DNA of 33,523 bases from Flavobacteriaceae bacterium (lineage in GTDB: Bacteria; Bacteroidota; Bacteroidia; Flavobacteriales; Flavobacteriaceae). The notes under the pieces were generated by a model. The model was not told the origin of the DNA. It was given only the letters and a program-made list of their open reading frames with translations, and ran no database searches. Shown here in pieces: positions 15,783-24,729 of this stretch; the stretch's first letter is position 1; each line of letters begins with the position of its first letter. The position numbers and the translations under genes are program-made. Where the stretch lies: assembly GCA_013043825.1 (NCBI GenBank), contig JABDNM010000003.1:1-33523 (forward strand), given 5' to 3'.

Positions 15783-18494
15783 ATGAAAACACTACTCAAT
15801 CGTTTTAAAACGAAGAACGAGCTTGTTGGTATTGATGTAGATTCTCCAAAGGACACTAGAGGTTCCTTTATTGAATTCTTCATCGACAAAGGCTCCTATA
15901 ACTTCCAGCGAGAGCAAATAAGCATTCGTCTGGAAGCTTTTCAATTTCCTGAAAATGAGTATTGGGCGAACCTCTGTTTGGTCAAGTTTTACCTTGAAAT
16001 AGAGGATCACCTGGTTGTAAAAGACCCAGGATTTACAGGTGGCGCTTCGCAATTACGTGCTGATATTAAGACGAATTTCCCTGAAATAGCCGCTAGTGAA
16101 GCATTTCTTCCACTCTTTGAAGAAAAGAAAAACCAGGAGATCCTATTGGTATGCAATTTGTTGAAATTTCTTCTCACAGGTTTCATAGATGACCCGAAGT
16201 CTGAATCTAAGGCCTCACGATGGCTGGAGGTACTAAAATATCGACTCAAAGAAAGGACCAGCGATGAATTGGTTCAGCAAATTAATACGCTAACTAAGCT
16301 TCGAGATCATTCAAAAGAGATCTATAAAGACTTTGTAGACTCCTTCGGATTCGAATGGACCAACGAAATTATTGATAAGCAACACCAAGCATTCATTGAA
16401 TTTTATCCAAGCTTAAACATAAGCCGAATGTTGCAAGAGTACAATCCAATTGAACATACTGAAATAGATGTGCCAAAACCCAGAATGGCAGCCATCAAGG
16501 CCGTTAAAGGTGATCACAAGAAGCAGTCGTCACAACTAATTAACAAGCGGTCGATCATCGAACATATATTAGATGGGTTTGTAGTGATCAACAGAAAAGG
16601 TAATATACTGGATTATAACCGTAATACCCTTGAAATACTTGGTCTGAGTGAAACCAGCGTGAAACGTAACTCAATTTTCGATTTCTTTCCCTTCGAATTT
16701 ACAACAAGCTTCAAGGCAGATTTCAATAAAACCGATCCTGCCACACCCAACCAGGTGATCGGTCGCAGGCATGAAATTGTACTTGAAAGAACGGGTAATG
16801 AGGTGGTGGACTACGAAATTGCAGTTACAAATAATTATTCCGAAGGGGAGGACACCTATACCCTTCTGTTGAAAAATATTACAGATAAACGGGATACTAT
16901 AAAAGCGATCAACGAGGCCAAGGCCAATGCCGAACGAACTGCTAAAGCGAAATCGACATTCTTGTCGAATATGAGTCACGAAATTCGCACACCTCTGAAC
17001 GTGATCCTGGGACTTTCTGAAATCATCAAGAAGAGTGATCTCGAGGATACCACCTTGCTGCGTAAGAATGTAGATGGGATCGACTTTTCTGCTAAGAACT
17101 TGCTCTCCATTGTAAACGACATTTTAGATTTCTCGAAGATCGAAGCGGGTAAATTGACTATCCAATCCATCGATTTCAACCTCAAGAAGCTTGTAGCAAG
17201 CTTGTCGGATGGCTTTGAGATAAAAGCCAGGGAAAAAGGGTTGAATTTGATCTACGAAATCGATAAAAACGTCCCAGATGTTGTGATTGGGGACCAGTAC
17301 AGGCTTAACCAGATCCTGTCTAACCTCATCAGTAATGCGATAAAATTTACCAAAAGCGGTCAAATTTCAATCTCGGTATCGAATGTGGCTGCAAAGGGCG
17401 AACAATTGCAACTTCAATTTAAGGTCCAGGACTCAGGGATCGGGATTGCGGAGGATAAATTGGATAAGATCTTTGAAAGTTTCTTCCAACTCGAGGACCA
17501 GGAGTCGCTGAAGGAAACGGGAACCGGTCTAGGGCTTGCCATTACTAAAGAATTGATCAAACTGCAACATGGAACACTCCATGCCACCAGCGTGGTTGGA
17601 GAAGGATCTACCTTTGAGTTTACTTTGCCTTTTGTGAAAAGTAAGTTGAAAGGCATCGCGACCAAGGTAACCAAGCAGGAACGCGAAATTGCCAAATTGG
17701 AAGGCCTGAAAGTCCTGGTTGCCGAGGATAATAAAATGAATCAATTCTACATCAACCAATTGCTGCATAGCTTTAAAGTAGATGTAGATATAGCCGAAAA
17801 TGGTCAGGAAGCAGTAGAGATCTTTGAAAGAGCCGACTTCCACTACGACCTGGTTTTAATGGATATGCATATGCCGTTCATGAATGGGATAGAGGCTATT
17901 ACTGAAATTCGTTCCACCAAAAAATACCGACAGAAAAAAGTGCCCATCGTTGCCTGTTCGGCCGATGTGTTCCCTGAAGCACGTAAAAACGCTATTAAGG
18001 CCGGCATCGATTTTTATCTTACCAAACCGTTGAATGAGGACGCTGTCAAAGAAGTACTCTTCTGGTTGATCTCGGACCAAGTGGCCGATCCAACGATAGT
18101 TTTGGATGAACTTTCCAAGAAGAAAGACAACGAGTCTCGTAACAGTAGTGTAGATATGACCCTATTGAAGGAGACCTTTGATAATGACGAAGAATTTATC
18201 ATCGAACTCCTTGAAGTATTTGTCAAAACCACCCCTGAGGACTATAAAAGTTTGCGAACCTGTATGGATCGCGAATACTATGTGCGTGCTAGTTCACTAG
18301 CCCATAAAATGAAGTCCAGCTTCATGAATTTGGGAATGACCACTCATGGGCATCATCTACAAATTATAGAATCCAATGTGGCCACCAAGGATGGATTGGA
18401 AGAAGCCAAGAAACACATGACTGCCTTCAGTAATATGTACACCAAAGCACTTCTGGAAGTAAATATTCTCCTCATTGAACTAAAACAGAAGTAA
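15783..18494 (+). CDS. Hybrid sensor histidine kinase with receiver and HPt domains
   Basis: This 903-residue signalling protein combines a full phosphorelay in one chain. Residues 1-250 match no domain I recognise and lack membrane segments, so the protein is probably cytoplasmic. A PAS domain covers about 255-370. HisKA follows with the phospho-accepting histidine H399 in SNMSHEIRTPLN. The ATPase domain has N518 in the N box (LISNAIKF), DSGIG near 550 and GTGLGLAITK near 580. The receiver has phospho-acceptor D694 (VLMDMHMP) and K748. The HPt domain has H841 in SLAHKMKSSF. The final DNA-binding partner is not in the window. It lies directly upstream of the primary sigma factor gene, but 204 nt separate them and I infer no functional link. 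Confidence 0.92.
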   Translation: MKTLLNRFKTKNELVGIDVDSPKDTRGSFIEFFIDKGSYNFQREQISIRLEAFQFPENEYWANLCLVKFYLEIEDHLVVKDPGFTGGASQLRADIKTNFPEIAASEAFLPLFEEKKNQEILLVCNLLKFLLTGFIDDPKSESKASRWLEVLKYRLKERTSDELVQQINTLTKLRDHSKEIYKDFVDSFGFEWTNEIIDKQHQAFIEFYPSLNISRMLQEYNPIEHTEIDVPKPRMAAIKAVKGDHKKQSSQLINKRSIIEHILDGFVVINRKGNILDYNRNTLEILGLSETSVKRNSIFDFFPFEFTTSFKADFNKTDPATPNQVIGRRHEIVLERTGNEVVDYEIAVTNNYSEGEDTYTLLLKNITDKRDTIKAINEAKANAERTAKAKSTFLSNMSHEIRTPLNVILGLSEIIKKSDLEDTTLLRKNVDGIDFSAKNLLSIVNDILDFSKIEAGKLTIQSIDFNLKKLVASLSDGFEIKAREKGLNLIYEIDKNVPDVVIGDQYRLNQILSNLISNAIKFTKSGQISISVSNVAAKGEQLQLQFKVQDSGIGIAEDKLDKIFESFFQLEDQESLKETGTGLGLAITKELIKLQHGTLHATSVVGEGSTFEFTLPFVKSKLKGIATKVTKQEREIAKLEGLKVLVAEDNKMNQFYINQLLHSFKVDVDIAENGQEAVEIFERADFHYDLVLMDMHMPFMNGIEAITEIRSTKKYRQKKVPIVACSADVFPEARKNAIKAGIDFYLTKPLNEDAVKEVLFWLISDQVADPTIVLDELSKKKDNESRNSSVDMTLLKETFDNDEEFIIELLEVFVKTTPEDYKSLRTCMDREYYVRASSLAHKMKSSFMNLGMTTHGHHLQIIESNVATKDGLEEAKKHMTAFSNMYTKALLEVNILLIELKQK

Positions 18495-18497
18495 ACA

Positions 18498-18514
18498 CTA
18501 CAAATCCTTTGTAG
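18498..18514 (+). other. Short hairpin behind the histidine kinase gene
   Basis: CTACAAA and TTTGTAG form a perfect 7-bp stem with a TCC loop, 4 nt after the stop. No T run follows, so it may be an mRNA 3' structure and not an intrinsic terminator. Confidence 0.35.
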
Positions 18515-18698
18515 GAGTGCGAGTAGAGCCTTGAGATCCATTCGATAAACGAACCGTATATCCCTTTAAAAACCAGGGCTTAACGATTTTTTCCGACAGA
18601 AATGTTAAAAAAAGATAGTATTTGTGTAACATTTACTGTCGTTTCTGCGTATAACCCAGTACGAAAGGAAAAATTAAACTTAAAGCAACAACACCTTA

Positions 18699-19562
18699 AT
18701 GAGACAACTTAAGATCACCAAGCAGGTAACCAATAGGGAAACTGCTTCATTGGACAAGTACCTACAGGAAATTGGAAAAGTTGACTTAATCACCGCAGAC
18801 GAAGAAGTAGAATTGGCACAGCGCATTAAAGCGGGTGACCAACGTGCTTTGGAGAAATTGACCAAAGCGAACCTTCGTTTCGTGGTTTCGGTAGCAAAAC
18901 AGTACCAAAATCAGGGATTAACCCTTCCCGATCTTATCAACGAAGGGAACCTTGGGCTTATTAAAGCTGCACAACGTTTTGACGAAACCCGAGGATTTAA
19001 ATTTATTTCCTATGCCGTTTGGTGGATTCGACAATCGATTTTGCAGGCTTTGGCCGAGCAGTCACGAATTGTGCGACTTCCATTGAATAAAATTGGAAGT
19101 ATTAACAAGATAAACAAAACCTTTGCATTCCTTGAGCAGGCGCATGAGCGTCCGCCTTCTGCCGAAGAGATTGCCAAGGAATTGGATATGACGATCAACG
19201 ACGTGAAAGAGTCCATGAAAAATTCGGGCCGACACGTTTCTATGGATGCTCCTTTAGTAGAAGGAGAAGATTCGAATCTATACGATGTTTTACGTAGTGG
19301 AGAATCTCCCAATCCAGATCGCAGCCTCTTGCATGAATCACTTCGTACCGAAATCGAGCGGGCATTGGAGACATTGACTCCTCGGGAAGCCGATGTGATC
19401 CGTCTTTACTTCGGACTGGGGAATCAACACCCTATGACACTTGAAGAGATAGGAGAAACATTTGATCTCACGCGTGAACGAGTGCGACAGATCAAAGAGA
19501 AAGCAATCCGTAGATTGAAACATACATCCAGAAGTAAGATCTTGAAGACTTACCTGGGATAA
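18699..19562 (+). CDS. rpoD: Primary RNA polymerase sigma factor (sigma-70 family)
   Basis: This is the housekeeping sigma factor. At 287 aa it is much shorter than the proteobacterial form. Region 1.1 is absent, and the protein starts almost directly with region 1.2 ([27 protein letters not shown]), as known for Bacteroidetes SigA. Region 2 contains [18 protein letters not shown] and [13 protein letters not shown], which contact the -7 element and melt DNA. Region 3 follows at 120-210, and region 4 has [16 protein letters not shown] and [18 protein letters not shown], the helix-turn-helix that contacts the -33 element. The clade factor is known to read TTG/TAnnTTTG promoters, and such motifs recur in this window. 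Two hairpins follow the gene. Confidence 0.95.
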   Translation: MRQLKITKQVTNRETASLDKYLQEIGKVDLITADEEVELAQRIKAGDQRALEKLTKANLRFVVSVAKQYQNQGLTLPDLINEGNLGLIKAAQRFDETRGFKFISYAVWWIRQSILQALAEQSRIVRLPLNKIGSINKINKTFAFLEQAHERPPSAEEIAKELDMTINDVKESMKNSGRHVSMDAPLVEGEDSNLYDVLRSGESPNPDRSLLHESLRTEIERALETLTPREADVIRLYFGLGNQHPMTLEEIGETFDLTRERVRQIKEKAIRRLKHTSRSKILKTYLG

Positions 19563-19570
19563 CCGCAACA

Positions 19571-19600
19571 AACAGTTACAAAATATAACTGTTCGTTTTT
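19571..19600 (+). terminator. First hairpin behind rpoD
   Basis: AACAGTTA (19571-19578) and TAACTGTT (19586-19593) form a perfect 8-bp stem followed by CG and a T run. It is AT-rich and weaker than the second hairpin. Confidence 0.6.
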
Positions 19601-19613
19601 TGATTGATGAATG

Positions 19614-19640
19614 ACCTCCGGTTGATTACCGGAGGTTTTT
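19614..19640 (+). terminator. Second, stronger terminator behind rpoD
   Basis: ACCTCCGGT (19614-19622) and ACCGGAGGT (19628-19636) form a perfect 9-bp stem with a T run. Confidence 0.9.
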
Positions 19641-19681
19641 CATTGGACAATTTTGTAAGCCAATGTGCAAACAATTATTCC

Positions 19682-19689
19682 TACATTTG
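19682..19689 (+). promoter_or_regulatory. Predicted rpe -7 element
   Basis: TACATTTG matches TAnnTTTG and lies 16 nt before the rpe ATG, giving a very short leader. Confidence 0.55.
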
Positions 19690-19705
19690 CTAAAATTAAT
19701 GCCTA

Positions 19706-20365
19706 ATGAGCAAGACCCTTATTGCACCTTCCATTCTAGCGGCCGATTTTGCGAATCTGCAACGGGACGTTGAATTGATCAATAACAGTGATGCAGATTG
19801 GTTTCATATAGACATCATGGACGGGGTTTTTGTCCCGAATATCTCTTTCGGAATGCCTGTACTTCGGGATATTGTAAAGCATGCCAAAAAACCAATCGAT
19901 GTACATCTTATGATCGTAGAGCCAGACCGATACGTGCAGCGATTTGCAGATCTGGGCTCGACAAATCTCACAGTACACTATGAAGCCTGCACACATTTAC
20001 ACCGAACTTTACAGGCGATCAAAGCTGCCGGGATGAAAGCCGGAGTGGCATTGAACCCTCATACCAACATCGGATTGTTGGAAGATGTGATCCATGATAT
20101 CGACCTGGTGTGCCTAATGAGTGTTAATCCCGGATTCGGAGGCCAAAGTTTTATCGAAAACACCTTTGACAAGGTCATGGCTCTTCGGCAATTGATCGAT
20201 GCAATGGGAGCAAATACACTCATCGAGATCGATGGAGGAGTTACCAACAAAAATGCGGCGGCATTAGTCGAGGCAGGCGCGGATGTTTTGGTGGCCGGAA
20301 GTTATGTCTTCAAAAGTGATGACCCTGTTGCCACAATTCGCGGTTTGAAAGAACTTACCGCATAG
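19706..20365 (+). CDS. rpe: Ribulose-phosphate 3-epimerase
   Basis: This pentose phosphate pathway enzyme interconverts D-ribulose 5-phosphate and D-xylulose 5-phosphate. The 219 residues form the expected TIM barrel. Visible motifs are APSILAADFANL at the start, HIDIMDGVFVPN (metal-binding H and catalytic D), VHLMI, MSVNPGFGGQSF (phosphate loop), IEIDGGV (second catalytic aspartate) and ADVLVAGSYVF (phosphate binding). All active-site positions are kept. It has its own -7 element and is isolated by the rpoD terminators upstream. Confidence 0.96.
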   Translation: MSKTLIAPSILAADFANLQRDVELINNSDADWFHIDIMDGVFVPNISFGMPVLRDIVKHAKKPIDVHLMIVEPDRYVQRFADLGSTNLTVHYEACTHLHRTLQAIKAAGMKAGVALNPHTNIGLLEDVIHDIDLVCLMSVNPGFGGQSFIENTFDKVMALRQLIDAMGANTLIEIDGGVTNKNAAALVEAGADVLVAGSYVFKSDDPVATIRGLKELTA

Positions 20366-20416
20366 TTATTTCCTATCAAAATCTGGTCTAGATTTATAAT
20401 CCGAGACCTAACTTAG

Positions 20417-20448
20417 TTGCTACCAAGGCAAAGCATAGCCTATATTTG
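20417..20448 (+). promoter_or_regulatory. Predicted promoter abutting the AraC-type gene
   Basis: TTG (20417-20419), a 21-nt spacer and TATATTTG (20441-20448) match the flavobacterial consensus in both sequence and spacing. Only 3 nt separate the element from the ATG at 20452, so the transcript would start at or just after the start codon. Confidence 0.55.
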
Positions 20449-20451
20449 TAT

Positions 20452-21543
20452 ATGGCTCAATCCCCTTCATTCGACACGTGGACATCCGGCTTTCTCATCG
20501 CCGTGGCCATGGGGTTGTTTTTATTCATCCTACTAATTACGGGAAGAAATCGAAGGAATTATCCCATCGCTTTTTTTGTCCTGTCGTTTTGTGTGATCTT
20601 ATTCCAATATGTATTGTACTGGACTCGGTACGAACTGGAGTTCCCATATTTAATGTTGCTTCCTGCTGCTTGTTACTATACTACCGGGCCACTGCTTTAC
20701 CTTTATTTCCTTCAATTATATAAAAAGGAAATTAGCTTTAACTATGGGCTTCACTTCCTTCCTGCCTTTGTGCTACTTGTTCCGAACGTTGGAATGTGGC
20801 TGCGCTATCTGCAATGGACCGATGCAGGCATACCCCTACTCTGGTTAGCCCAAAAGCCCTGGTTTCAGATCATTCATATGAGCATCTATGCGCTCCTGGT
20901 GATATTACTGGTACAACGAAACAAGGGATTAAAAAACCAATACACCCGGCTAAGACATACATGGGGGCTAACACTTTCTGGTCTTTATGTGGTGTTTATC
21001 CTGGCCCTGGCATCCTATTACATCCTGGTTCGGTTTCCATTTTTTAACAGTCAGTGGGATTATATGATCTCTATCACGATGAGCATTTCGATCTATGCTA
21101 TTGGCTATTTTATCTTCAAACAGCCGGCAGTGTTCGACGGAGAGTTTTATACCCAACTTTTCCTTCCGGATGAAAACAAAAAGGAAAGTCTTGAGGATAC
21201 ATTGATGAACGAACTTTACAAGAATGTCACCAATTATATGGAGCAGAAAAAACCCTATATTGACAATGAACTTCGACTGGTCCAGCTGGCAGATCAGCTT
21301 GGATTTTCCGCTCATTTACTTTCGAAGGTCATCAATAAGAAGTCTGGGATGAATTTCAATAAGTTTGTGAACGAATATCGATTGCTTGAAGCAGAACGCT
21401 TACTTCAGAAAACATCTTCACCCAGTATCAAGAGCGTGTATTTTGATGTTGGTTTTAATAGTAAGGCAGCATTTTACAATGCGTTTAAAAAGAAACATAA
21501 CTGCACTCCTTCAGAATTCAGGATGAACGCCGGCGTGTCTTGA
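20452..21543 (+). CDS. Membrane-anchored AraC-family transcriptional regulator
   Basis: This 363-residue protein has an N-terminal half containing about seven hydrophobic membrane segments (for example FLIAVAMGLFLFILLI and IIHMSIYALLVILLVQ) joined to a C-terminal AraC-type DNA-binding domain. The helix-turn-helix region reads LVQLADQLGFSAHLLSKVINKKSGMNFNKFVNEYRL and IKSVYFDVGFNSKAAFYNAFKKKHNCTPSEFR, with both HTH motifs intact. This 7TM-AraC architecture is frequent in Bacteroidetes; the signal sensed is unknown. The frame is open to a TTG at 20446, but that codon lies inside the -7 element, so the ATG at 20452 is preferred. The neighbouring NHL protein could be a target, but that is only a guess from proximity. 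Confidence 0.85.
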   Translation: MAQSPSFDTWTSGFLIAVAMGLFLFILLITGRNRRNYPIAFFVLSFCVILFQYVLYWTRYELEFPYLMLLPAACYYTTGPLLYLYFLQLYKKEISFNYGLHFLPAFVLLVPNVGMWLRYLQWTDAGIPLLWLAQKPWFQIIHMSIYALLVILLVQRNKGLKNQYTRLRHTWGLTLSGLYVVFILALASYYILVRFPFFNSQWDYMISITMSISIYAIGYFIFKQPAVFDGEFYTQLFLPDENKKESLEDTLMNELYKNVTNYMEQKKPYIDNELRLVQLADQLGFSAHLLSKVINKKSGMNFNKFVNEYRLLEAERLLQKTSSPSIKSVYFDVGFNSKAAFYNAFKKKHNCTPSEFRMNAGVS

Positions 21544-21632
21544 TTTATAAAATAAGGAGTAGCGATTTATAATTACGAACCGTTTCCAGTCTGTTTTTAC
21601 TGAAATTAGTATATCAATTTAAATCCTATTCT

Positions 21633-22748
21633 ATGAAGACTTTAAAATTACTTACACTACTTGGCTTCTGCCTCCTGAGTATAAATCTGGTTGCTCAAAA
21701 TTATTATACTTACGTGAGTGATGCGGCCAATTTCACTTCAGGGCCTTATCAAATTGTTCAATTCGATACCAATGGCGAAAACCCGGTTGTATACATTGAC
21801 GATCAACTGGCATGGCCCCAGGATATTCTTTTTATTGAAACGCAGGACGTGGTGCTGGTTTCCAATTTGAACAGTGGAAGAATTACCAAATACAATTCAA
21901 CCACCGGTGTGTACATCGAAGACTTTGCACAGGTAGCAGGCGGCCCAACCAGAATGAAAGTTGGCGATGACGGACTACTCTACGTGATACAATGGAGCAA
22001 TTCGAATAACAAAGTATTGCGATTTCAATTAGATGGCACTTTTGTAGATGAGTATACAGACATGGGTGTTGTGCAAAGCATTGGTGTTGATTGGGACGAT
22101 TCGGGAAATCTGTATGTCTCTTCCTTTGCTGGCGGAACGGTTACCAAATTCGATCCCAATGGCGATTTCGACAGTGTACACGTAAACACCAACTTATCCG
22201 GGCCTACCAACGTAGAAATTGAAGGCGGAGTAATGTATGTCCTTGACTGGAACGCCGGGAAGTGTGTACGATTCAATGCAAATGATGGAAGTTATATAGA
22301 CGACTTCATCACAACCCTCACGAATCCCGAAGGCCTTGCATTTTTACCCAATGGCGACCTGCTCATTGGAGATAATGGCACGAATTCGGTGCGTCGCTTT
22401 GATAGCGCGGGAACCGATCTGGGAGATTATACAACAGGCGGCGGTTTGTTGACACCCAATGCCGTGGTACTGCGGGACGAAATTTTTTTGTCGGTGAACG
22501 ATAACCTTCCACCCGGTGCATTTATAAGTCCAACGGTAGGAGATCGATTTCAATTCGATCTCAGCTATCTTGGTCAACTGGAGGAAATTCGTGTGTATTC
22601 AGTAACTGGAACCTTGATCACGACCGTTCAGTTTGAAGACCAATCTAGCTGGAATGCACAGTATTTAGCAGAAGGAATTTATATTATGGTGGCTAGTTCA
22701 ACGTCTGGCCAAAAGAGTACTCAAAAGATCATCATCGATCACGACTAG
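21633..22748 (+). CDS. Secreted NHL-type beta-propeller protein with type IX sorting domain
   Basis: This 371-residue exported protein has a signal peptide (MKTLKLLTLLGFCLLSINLVAQ) followed by propeller repeats of about 40-45 residues. Each repeat carries an xxLYVxxxxxxxVxxF pattern, for example DGLLYVIQWSNSNNKVLRF, GNLYVSSFAGGTVTKFD, GVMYVLDWNAGKCVRF and GDLLIGDNGTNSVRRFD. About the last 80 residues form a type IX C-terminal sorting domain: RVYSVTGTLITTV, then LAEGIYIMVASS and STQKIIIDHD. Such domains route cargo through the PorT-dependent system and are removed on export. No catalytic residues are apparent; a binding or scaffold role is possible. It is followed by a strong terminator. Confidence 0.85.
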   Translation: MKTLKLLTLLGFCLLSINLVAQNYYTYVSDAANFTSGPYQIVQFDTNGENPVVYIDDQLAWPQDILFIETQDVVLVSNLNSGRITKYNSTTGVYIEDFAQVAGGPTRMKVGDDGLLYVIQWSNSNNKVLRFQLDGTFVDEYTDMGVVQSIGVDWDDSGNLYVSSFAGGTVTKFDPNGDFDSVHVNTNLSGPTNVEIEGGVMYVLDWNAGKCVRFNANDGSYIDDFITTLTNPEGLAFLPNGDLLIGDNGTNSVRRFDSAGTDLGDYTTGGGLLTPNAVVLRDEIFLSVNDNLPPGAFISPTVGDRFQFDLSYLGQLEEIRVYSVTGTLITTVQFEDQSSWNAQYLAEGIYIMVASSTSGQKSTQKIIIDHD

Positions 22749-22765
22749 TTGATGTTTTGTTTCTG

Positions 22766-22804
22766 AAAGTCCGCTGTCCAAAAATGGACAACGGACTTTT
22801 TTTA
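22766..22804 (+). terminator. Rho-independent terminator behind the NHL gene
   Basis: AAAGTCCG pairs with CGGACTTT and TGTCC with GGACA inside it, with one C-A mismatch and an AAAAAT loop, followed by a T run: a 13-bp stem. Confidence 0.92.
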
Positions 22805-22840
22805 TGTGACTGAATCGTTTTTCCAAGCATTAGAAAATCG

Positions 22841-22848
22841 TAATTTTG
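22841..22848 (+). promoter_or_regulatory. Predicted -7 element abutting ypdA
   Basis: TAATTTTG matches TAnnTTTG and ends 3 nt before the ATG at 22852, the same layout as at 20452. No good -33 TTG is seen at 17-23 nt. Confidence 0.4.
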
Positions 22849-22851
22849 GAC

Positions 22852-23829
22852 ATGCAGAAAAAATTGGATGTCTTAATCATTGGAGGTGGCCCCATTGGTA
22901 TTGCCTGTGCACTCGAATGTAAGAAGAGAGGCCTGTCATATGTGGTGTTGGAAAAGGGTGCTTTAACCAATTCCTTGTACAACTATCCATTAAATATGAC
23001 TTTTTTTTCCACTTCGGAAAAGCTGGAGATCGATGATATTCCGTTTATCAGTAACAACGCCAAGCCAAATCGAAATGAAGCGCTGGAATACTATCGGCGG
23101 GTTGCTACGTCCAATAAATTGAATATCAATCTTTATGAAAAGGTGGTGGCAGTCAAAAAGGTGAAAGATTTGTTCGAAGTAACTTCAGAAAAAAGAACCT
23201 ATCATCCCAACAACCTGATCGTAGCCACTGGCTTTTATGACCTTCCAAAACTTCTGAATGTTCCCGGAGAGGATCTTTCCAAGGTGTCTCACTATTTCAA
23301 GGAAGCGCATCCGTATGTGATGAAGAAGACCATTGTTGTAGGAGCCAGTAATAGCGCTGTGGATGCAGCCCTGGAGATTTGGAGGAAGGGAGGTGATGTC
23401 ACCATGGTAGTACGAGGACCTCAAATTGGCGAACGAGTGAAGTATTGGGTTAGACCGGATATTCTGAATCGGATCGAGGAAGGGAGTATCAAGGCCATTT
23501 TTAATGCAGAATTACAAGAGATTCTTCCTTCCCAGGTCATTATCAAAACTCCGGAAGGTTCACACACACTGGTAAATGATTTCGTATTAGCGCTGACCGG
23601 TTACAGACCGAATTTTGAATTCCTCAGAGAGCTGGGGATTGAGCTTTCTTCAAATAAGCAGATACCTTCTTACAATGAGGAAACTATGGAAAGTAATGTT
23701 GAAGGTCTGTACCTGGCAGGAGTGATCTGTGGCGGTATTGAGACCCATAAATGGTTTATCGAAAACTCAAGGATCCATGCCAAAATGATCTTAGAGCATA
23801 TTTCTAAAGTCAATAACCCGCAAAATTAA
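22852..23829 (+). CDS. ypdA: YpdA-like flavoprotein (putative bacillithiol disulfide reductase)
   Basis: This 325-residue FAD/NAD(P)H-dependent oxidoreductase is of the YpdA/Bdr type, a family shown in Firmicutes to reduce oxidised bacillithiol. The FAD-binding motif IIGGGPIGIACALE lies near residues 9-22 and the NAD(P)H motif VVGASNSAVDAALE near 160-173. The late segment VEGLYLAGVICGG closes the flavin site. There is no CxxC redox pair as in thioredoxin reductase, as expected for this family. The frame opens at a TTG at 22846, but that codon lies in the -7 element, so the ATG at 22852 is chosen. If the call is right, the organism probably makes bacillithiol. The 3' end overlaps the convergent peptidase gene by 20 nt. 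Confidence 0.85.
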   Translation: MQKKLDVLIIGGGPIGIACALECKKRGLSYVVLEKGALTNSLYNYPLNMTFFSTSEKLEIDDIPFISNNAKPNRNEALEYYRRVATSNKLNINLYEKVVAVKKVKDLFEVTSEKRTYHPNNLIVATGFYDLPKLLNVPGEDLSKVSHYFKEAHPYVMKKTIVVGASNSAVDAALEIWRKGGDVTMVVRGPQIGERVKYWVRPDILNRIEEGSIKAIFNAELQEILPSQVIIKTPEGSHTLVNDFVLALTGYRPNFEFLRELGIELSSNKQIPSYNEETMESNVEGLYLAGVICGGIETHKWFIENSRIHAKMILEHISKVNNPQN

Positions 23830-24646
23830 AATTGAGGAGTTTACGGGTATAATTGTAAAGTTTCGGAAAGTGTGATTTGAAATCTTTGGGGGATTCAAAG
23901 AAGTATTCGGTAAGTACTGCCATGAACTCATATTGATTCGTGAATGCATACGCCCGGAAGAACTGTGTTTCATCCAATTTGTCCTTCACTTCTTTATGTG
24001 TGAGTTGTTTTAGGATATTCTGAAATTGTTTCGCAAATCGTGTCGAATCGAGATCACGACTTTTCCGAGCTTCCAGCTGCATCGCGTGCATGAATTCATG
24101 AATTCCCAAGTTTCGGTTGTCGTTCGTAATCTGGTACCCTTCCTCGAAATCCTTCCAAGATAATACAAGGGCCCTCCCATGTGGATTGAATTCTCCTTTG
24201 TGACGCGAGTCATTGATCTTACTGTAAAACTCATCGGGATATACTAGGATGTATTGAATCAACGCATAATCATAATTTCTTCTACCAAAACTTAGCATAC
24301 ATCCTACAGATGCGATAAGGATTTTCATCCTGTCTGTGACCTCAATTCCCTCCCTGCCAATGAATTTCTTTTCGGAGATGAATGTAGCCACCCGGTGTTC
24401 AAACTGTCGTTTTTCCTTTTCGGTGAGCTTGGAGTAAAATGAAAAGTCCTTCTCTAAGATAGTTCTTTGGGCTTCATTTAGTTTTTTAAAGACAAAGTAA
24501 TGTCGATATAGTGGCCGATCGTACCTGCTTGCATACCAATTCTCAAACACCCGGAAGAGAAAGAAAGCAAACCCCAAAAGGACAATGATGTAGGCGTAGG
24601 GTGCCAACCATGTAGCATTATCGTCTGGTTGTAGAAATAACATCAT
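23810..24646 (-). CDS. M90/MtfA-like zinc peptidase, membrane-anchored
   Basis: This 278-residue protein has one N-terminal membrane segment (YAYIIVLLGFAFFLFRVF), unlike soluble E. coli MtfA, followed by the peptidase domain. The zinc motif HEFMH (H183, E184, H187) and the later glutamate in NQYEFMAVLTEYFFE (about E240) are the three ligands and the catalytic residue expected of the gluzincin M90 family. E. coli MtfA binds Mlc and has aminopeptidase activity; the substrate here is unknown. I start at the ATG at 24646, since the open frame upstream begins only at a TTG. The gene is convergent with ypdA and overlaps its end. Confidence 0.85.
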   Translation of the reverse strand: MMLFLQPDDNATWLAPYAYIIVLLGFAFFLFRVFENWYASRYDRPLYRHYFVFKKLNEAQRTILEKDFSFYSKLTEKEKRQFEHRVATFISEKKFIGREGIEVTDRMKILIASVGCMLSFGRRNYDYALIQYILVYPDEFYSKINDSRHKGEFNPHGRALVLSWKDFEEGYQITNDNRNLGIHEFMHAMQLEARKSRDLDSTRFAKQFQNILKQLTHKEVKDKLDETQFFRAYAFTNQYEFMAVLTEYFFESPKDFKSHFPKLYNYTRKLLNFNFAGY

Positions 24647-24729
24647 ATAAGAGTTGGGCAAAGCAAGATAGTGATTATTTAGAAACCGCTTATTATCAGT
24701 AACTAACGAAAAAAACTGATGCTTTAGTA

